Assembly (NCBI GenBank): GCA_026713545.1
Contig: JAPOOG010000064.1
Location: 62,001-126,000 of the forward strand
DNA length: 64,000 nucleotides
Source: Bryobacterales bacterium
GTDB lineage: Bacteria > Acidobacteriota > Terriglobia > Bryobacterales > UBA6623
Direction of reading: 5' to 3'
The translations under genes were made by a program, and so were the position numbers. Of this stretch, positions 62,228 through 64,000 are shown one piece after another. The notes under the pieces are model-generated. The model did no database searches. It was given only the letters and a program-made list of their open reading frames with translations, and had not been told where the DNA came from. How positions within the stretch are numbered: position 1 is the first letter of the stretch; the number at the start of each line of letters is the position of its first letter.

Positions 62228-63787
62228 TCAGCGTTCGAGCATCCAGGTGACTGCGTTCCTCATGAGCCGTTGGAACATGGGGTGCTCCATCGCCTCCCTC
62301 GTATGTCCCGGCGCCAAGTGCACGAGCCTTCCCCGCCCCGGCTCGTAAGCCCAGCCGGCCGCCGCTTCCCGCGAGCCGTCATCGGAACGGCTCCGCAGAA
62401 AAACGTGGACCTTGTCCTCATCGTAAGGGGGCGTATGCTGCTCGTCGGCAACGGAGAAGTCCTCGACACCCCGCACAATCGGGTGCTCCCGATTCGTCAC
62501 CATCACCCGGAAACGTTCAAGGGGTCCATGGCCGATGTAACGTCCGCCGACAAGGTCGAGGTACGGTCCGTTTTCGGGATAGAGCCCCATCGAGTTGTGC
62601 AGGTTCAAGAAGGCGCCGCCCTGTTCGACAAAGTCGACAACCGCCTTTTCCTGCTCGGGCGTCATCCAAATCTTGTATTGCTTGCCGCGCTCGATGCCGT
62701 CGGGCCAGAGCATGCCGTCCTTGAGAATGACGAGCAACTGCACCTGCCCGAGGTTGCCGGACGAGAGCGCCCGCGTGTCTAATGTGAAATGTGGAGTCAC
62801 GGCGGTCGCCTCGAACACTTTGCGCAACGCGATTTCAATGTGTTCCGGCTCGTGATACCGATCCGAGATGAGCACCAGTGCGCGCGGTCTAGCGTCATCC
62901 TGACTGAGCGGCTGCCCGTTGAACGGAGCGTCGGGAACGGTCAACTCCCTATAGACATGCTTTACATCTTCTTCGCGGGTCCTGTCGTAGGGAATCCAAA
63001 CCGAATACTCAGCCGGAAATCGGACCGTGGGGAATATCCTCTCCGGCCGCCAGCCCATCGCAAGGCCGTAAGCCACCTGCCGCCGCAATTCCACCAAATA
63101 CCAGCGCATCCGAGCCAGCACATGCGCGTCCCCCCATGATCCGAAAGCAGGCACGACGCTTGCAGGTAGAAGTCCCTCGAGGCGACGAGTGGCATCCACC
63201 CAGCGGGTCGAGTTGCTGCCCTCCAGCAGCGCGTGTGGTCCATTGACGGCAACCGGCCCCGCGAACAGCACTTTTCTATTTGGCAGATGCACAGCCGCCG
63301 CCCCTTTGGCGGCCGTGCGGTCCAGTGGGATGTAGTCCACGGGAACGGACCCGTCCACGATCCGCTCCTGCTCGCCGTACACCCGCAACTGCGCGGGCGA
63401 TACGGAATCCGAACTCGCCACGAGGTCTTCCGCAATGCCGCGCGAAACGACGACTTCCTCGATGCCCGACTCAAGCGCCGACTCGATAATCTCTTCGTCG
63501 CCCTCTCGATAACTCGTGAGCACGAGCCGCTTGGCGGTCTTGCCACCGGCCTTGCTTACTTCGGCAAGATAGTACTCGAACGAAATGCCGCGAGGAAGGT
63601 CCACCAGCACAACCGAATCACGCAACTCGATCCAGCCAGAGTTTGCAGAGCCGTGTGCGTGCGAAAAGCCGACGGCGTGCACGCCGGGCGCGACCTCCTC
63701 GTGATGGGGCAGCAGTGAGGACGCCGACAGCATGACGTTCATGGCAAGTGAAGTGAACAGCAGGCGCTTCGACACGGGTACAGACAT
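62228..63787 (-). CDS. Fusion of a degenerate metallo-beta-lactamase-fold domain and a ThuA domain
   Basis: 519 residues from the ATG at 63787. An N-terminal signal peptide (about 1-24) is followed by an MBL-like fold: 'GVHAVGFSHAHGSANSGWIEL', 'DSVVLVDLPRGISFEYYLAEV', 'RLVLTSYREGDEEIIESAL' where true enzymes have the H-x-H-x-D-H motif, and 'DYIPLDRTAAKGAAAVHLPN', 'VLFAGPVAVNGPHAL'. So the metal ligands are lost. The C-terminal ~200 residues are a ThuA domain ('PEQEKAVVDFVEQGGAFLNLHN', 'EHPIVRGVEDF', 'AAGWAYEPGRGRLVHLAPGH'). The stop codon of a DUF3604-like gene lies 15 bp upstream on the same strand. Confidence 0.82.
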   Translation of the reverse strand: MSVPVSKRLLFTSLAMNVMLSASSLLPHHEEVAPGVHAVGFSHAHGSANSGWIELRDSVVLVDLPRGISFEYYLAEVSKAGGKTAKRLVLTSYREGDEEIIESALESGIEEVVVSRGIAEDLVASSDSVSPAQLRVYGEQERIVDGSVPVDYIPLDRTAAKGAAAVHLPNRKVLFAGPVAVNGPHALLEGSNSTRWVDATRRLEGLLPASVVPAFGSWGDAHVLARMRWYLVELRRQVAYGLAMGWRPERIFPTVRFPAEYSVWIPYDRTREEDVKHVYRELTVPDAPFNGQPLSQDDARPRALVLISDRYHEPEHIEIALRKVFEATAVTPHFTLDTRALSSGNLGQVQLLVILKDGMLWPDGIERGKQYKIWMTPEQEKAVVDFVEQGGAFLNLHNSMGLYPENGPYLDLVGGRYIGHGPLERFRVMVTNREHPIVRGVEDFSVADEQHTPPYDEDKVHVFLRSRSDDGSREAAAGWAYEPGRGRLVHLAPGHTREAMEHPMFQRLMRNAVTWMLER

Positions 63788-63802
63788 GGTACACAAGAAC
63801 GA

Positions 63803-64000
63803 TCAATAGGCCGGACTGTAGCTGCGTTCCTCCACCCAAATCGGACTCGACCAGGCGTAGCTGCCGTTGGTCTGCGCGACGCGAACCTGATACCAACCCG
63901 CGCTCGTCGATTCCTCATCCGAGTACTTGAATTCGGCCCGGTAGTTGTCCGCAAACACCACCCGGTGGAACAACATCGACTCCGTCGAAAACTCGCCCAG
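63803..64000 (-). CDS. DUF3604-like protein, last 65 residues (5' end outside window)
   Basis: The minus strand is open from the window edge to a TGA at 63803-63805. The translated tail ends 'GWYQVRVAQTNGSYAWSSPIWVE', which resembles the closing segment of DUF3604 (PHP-like, exported metal-dependent) proteins. It lies 15 bp upstream of the MBL-ThuA gene and is probably in the same operon. The call rests on one short segment. Confidence 0.55.
   Translation of the reverse strand: MGEFSTESMLFHRVVFADNYRAEFKYSDEESTSAGWYQVRVAQTNGSYAWSSPIWVEERSYSPAY

Overview
The window is about 62-63% GC and gene-dense, with genes on both strands. It looks like a chromosomal segment of an Acidobacteriota member, probably near the Bryobacterales/Solibacter group. 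Pointers to this are a secreted VWA protein of the acidobacterial type, a large Oar-like TonB receptor with an N-terminal carboxypeptidase-regulatory domain, several Tat-exported DUF1501/DUF1552 proteins paired with planctomycete-type cytochrome proteins, and secreted beta-propeller, TIG and TPR proteins. The placement is inferred from family content; no rRNA gene is present to confirm it.

Layout. 1-6.9 kb: the end of a ThuA-domain protein, a two-cysteine-cluster radical SAM enzyme resembling tetraether/membrane-spanning lipid synthases, queG, a TIG protein, an HpcH/HpaI aldolase and a Tat-exported PIG-L deacetylase. 6.9-9.9 kb: thiC and an ISNCY-like insertion sequence whose transposase carries an in-frame amber codon. 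10-16.9 kb: an NHL propeller, a corrinoid-reactivating ferredoxin/ASKHA protein, a homocysteine methyltransferase, a sulfatase, a BtuF-like protein and xerD. 17-29 kb: the gene pair DUF1552 + DUF1592, SDR + MFS, and the pair PSD1 cytochrome + DUF1501. 29-37.8 kb: a D-aminoacylase-type amidohydrolase, a TonB receptor, a GH43-like propeller protein, and a Fic protein behind a double palindrome. 37.9-44.9 kb: tRNA-Gly(CCC), mnmA, a propeller protein, a chorismate-lyase-like protein, a cysteine desulfurase, a SAM hydroxide adenosyltransferase and a serine hydrolase. 45-52.7 kb: a VWA protein, queC, a TPR protein, a GH88 hydrolase, an amidohydrolase and an isolated groES. 53-64 kb: two coupled methyltransferases, a second PSD1 + DUF1501 pair, DinB, ribA, a LytS-type histidine kinase, a fusion of a degenerate metallo-beta-lactamase domain to ThuA, and the end of a DUF3604-like gene.

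How the genes fit together. Much of the content suits an organism that lives on complex organic polymers: TonB uptake, glycoside hydrolases, a sulfatase, amidohydrolases, an MFS organic-anion carrier and secreted heme proteins. A tRNA-modification set is scattered along the window (queG, queC, mnmA and a nearby NifS-type desulfurase). A cobalamin theme links QueG, the corrinoid activator, the homocysteine methyltransferase and the BtuF-like protein.

The most unusual non-coding content is a dispersed element of about 176-187 bp with inverted termini (CCTGCATTTCTCACCAC). It occurs as five full copies, all in one orientation, three half copies and two solo hairpins, one of which carries compensatory stem changes. 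A second palindromic family of about 60 bp sits beside two of these copies. Several copies supply the start or stop codon of the neighbouring reading frame.
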